6,014 nucleotides of DNA from an uncultured Pleurocapsa sp. Lineage in GTDB: Bacteria > Cyanobacteriota > Cyanobacteriia > Cyanobacteriales > Xenococcaceae. The notes beneath the pieces were generated by a model. The model saw only the letters and a list, made by a program, of their open reading frames with translations. It did not search any database and was not told the DNA's origin. Numbering within the stretch: position 1 is the first letter of the stretch; each line of letters starts with the position of its first letter. The translations under genes and the position numbers were made by a program. The stretch is taken from the NCBI GenBank assembly GCA_937884735.1, contig CAKZYI010000051.1, forward strand, positions 1 to 6,014, read 5' to 3'. Positions 5,606-6,014 of this stretch are shown in pieces.

Positions 5606-5633
5606 GTTATAGGTTATAAGTTATAGGTTATTT
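5606..5633. repeat. Heptamer tandem repeat between cpcE and the CHAT gene
   Basis: Units GTTATAG (5606-5612), GTTATAA (5613-5619), GTTATAG (5620-5626) and GTTATTT (5627-5633) run head to tail. The last unit reaches into the stop codon of the minus-strand CHAT gene. TATAAGTTATA (5615-5625) is an odd palindrome within it. No clear terminator separates the two convergent genes. Confidence 0.75.
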
Positions 5634-6014
5634 TATTGTCCAACTAGCATAAAAGCAGCCCATTCATGAGGAGTAGGGTAGGTTTTCATGGTGTTTAACA
5701 TTGCCTGACGTAAAGCTCTAGGCTTATTGGGATCTGCTTGAAGTTGAAGATAGAAATCAGTCATTAATGCAGATGTCGCTAAATCGGGTACATACCAAAG
5801 AGACACTAAGGTATTGCGCGCTCCTGCAAGTAAGAAAGAGCGAGATAATACCACAACCCCATCCCCTGTAATTGTTCCTCTGCCAGTATTGCAAGCACTG
5901 AGTACGACTAGCTCTGCATTTAGATTTAAATCGAGTATTTCTTCAGCGGTTAAGAAACCTTCGTTATTATCCCTGGTAGAAAGTGCCAGAGAACTTTGTA
6001 AACCCTGATGTTCA
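5633..6014 (-). CDS. CHAT-domain protein, C-terminal part (cut by window edge)
   Basis: Only the last 126 codons are in the window; the reading frame stays open to the right edge. Translated from the edge it reads LTAEEILDLNLNAELVVL, then SACNTG, then GDGVVVLSRSFLLAGA, NTLVSLWYVPD and finally HEWAAFMLVGQ before TAA at 5633-5635. This is the C-terminal half of a CHAT (caspase HetF-associated with TPRs) domain. The Cys of SACNTG (codon 5891-5893) is the predicted catalytic thiol; the partner His lies beyond the edge. Cyanobacterial CHAT proteins usually carry N-terminal TPRs, which would be off the window. Substrate and role are unknown. A GTG at 5852-5854 could be mistaken for a start, but the domain clearly extends upstream of it. 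The gene is convergent with cpcE, 56 bases away, and has no evident link to pigment genes. Confidence 0.9.
   Translation of the reverse strand, partial: EHQGLQSSLALSTRDNNEGFLTAEEILDLNLNAELVVLSACNTGRGTITGDGVVVLSRSFLLAGARNTLVSLWYVPDLATSALMTDFYLQLQADPNKPRALRQAMLNTMKTYPTPHEWAAFMLVGQ

Noticed and set aside
5852..5854. GTG as the start of a short 73-residue protein
   Set aside because: The CHAT domain, including its cysteine motif, continues in frame upstream to the window edge.
5814..6008. 64-codon open frame on the plus strand at the right edge
   Set aside because: It is antisense to the CHAT domain, whose motifs are clear on the minus strand.

Overview
The window is chromosomal DNA from a cyanobacterium and holds part of a phycobilisome locus. 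The evidence is phycocyanin subunits, two ferredoxin-dependent bilin reductases, a CpcE-type bilin lyase subunit, a CruP-type lycopene-cyclase paralogue and a CHAT protein. Six exact copies of the cyanobacterial HIP1 octamer GCGATCGC also occur in 6 kb. Base composition is AT-rich. The genus cannot be fixed from the sequence; the pebAB genes suggest a lineage that makes phycoerythrobilin (PEB).

Layout, left to right: (1) cruP on the minus strand, ending at an in-frame TAG that appears to cut off the conserved C-terminus; (2) a divergent 215-bp spacer; (3) pebA and pebB on the plus strand, which together reduce biliverdin to PEB; (4) a 595-bp non-coding leader and promoter region with a 16-bp perfect palindrome, an RpaB HLR1-like direct repeat, an FNR-type dyad and a hairpin with a T tract; (5) cpcB and cpcA, the phycocyanin beta and alpha subunits, with the codon bias of highly expressed genes; (6) a 187-bp spacer with three successive hairpins; (7) cpcE, one half of the CpcE/CpcF lyase, with no cpcF and no rod-linker gene beside it; (8) on the minus strand, convergent with cpcE, the C-terminal end of a CHAT-domain protein that runs off the right edge.

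The plus-strand genes work together. PebA and PebB make a bilin, CpcA and CpcB are the apoproteins that carry bilins at Cys84 (alpha) and Cys82/Cys153 (beta), and CpcE helps attach the bilin to alpha-Cys84. What needs explaining is the pairing of PEB synthesis with phycocyanin rather than phycoerythrin genes, and the missing cpcF and linkers. Short heptamer tandem repeats, typical of cyanobacterial spacers, mark three gene boundaries (before pebB, across the cpcE start, after cpcE). I see no wholly new system. The most informative points are the rearranged cpc operon, the apparent cruP nonsense codon and the regulatory architecture upstream of cpcB.
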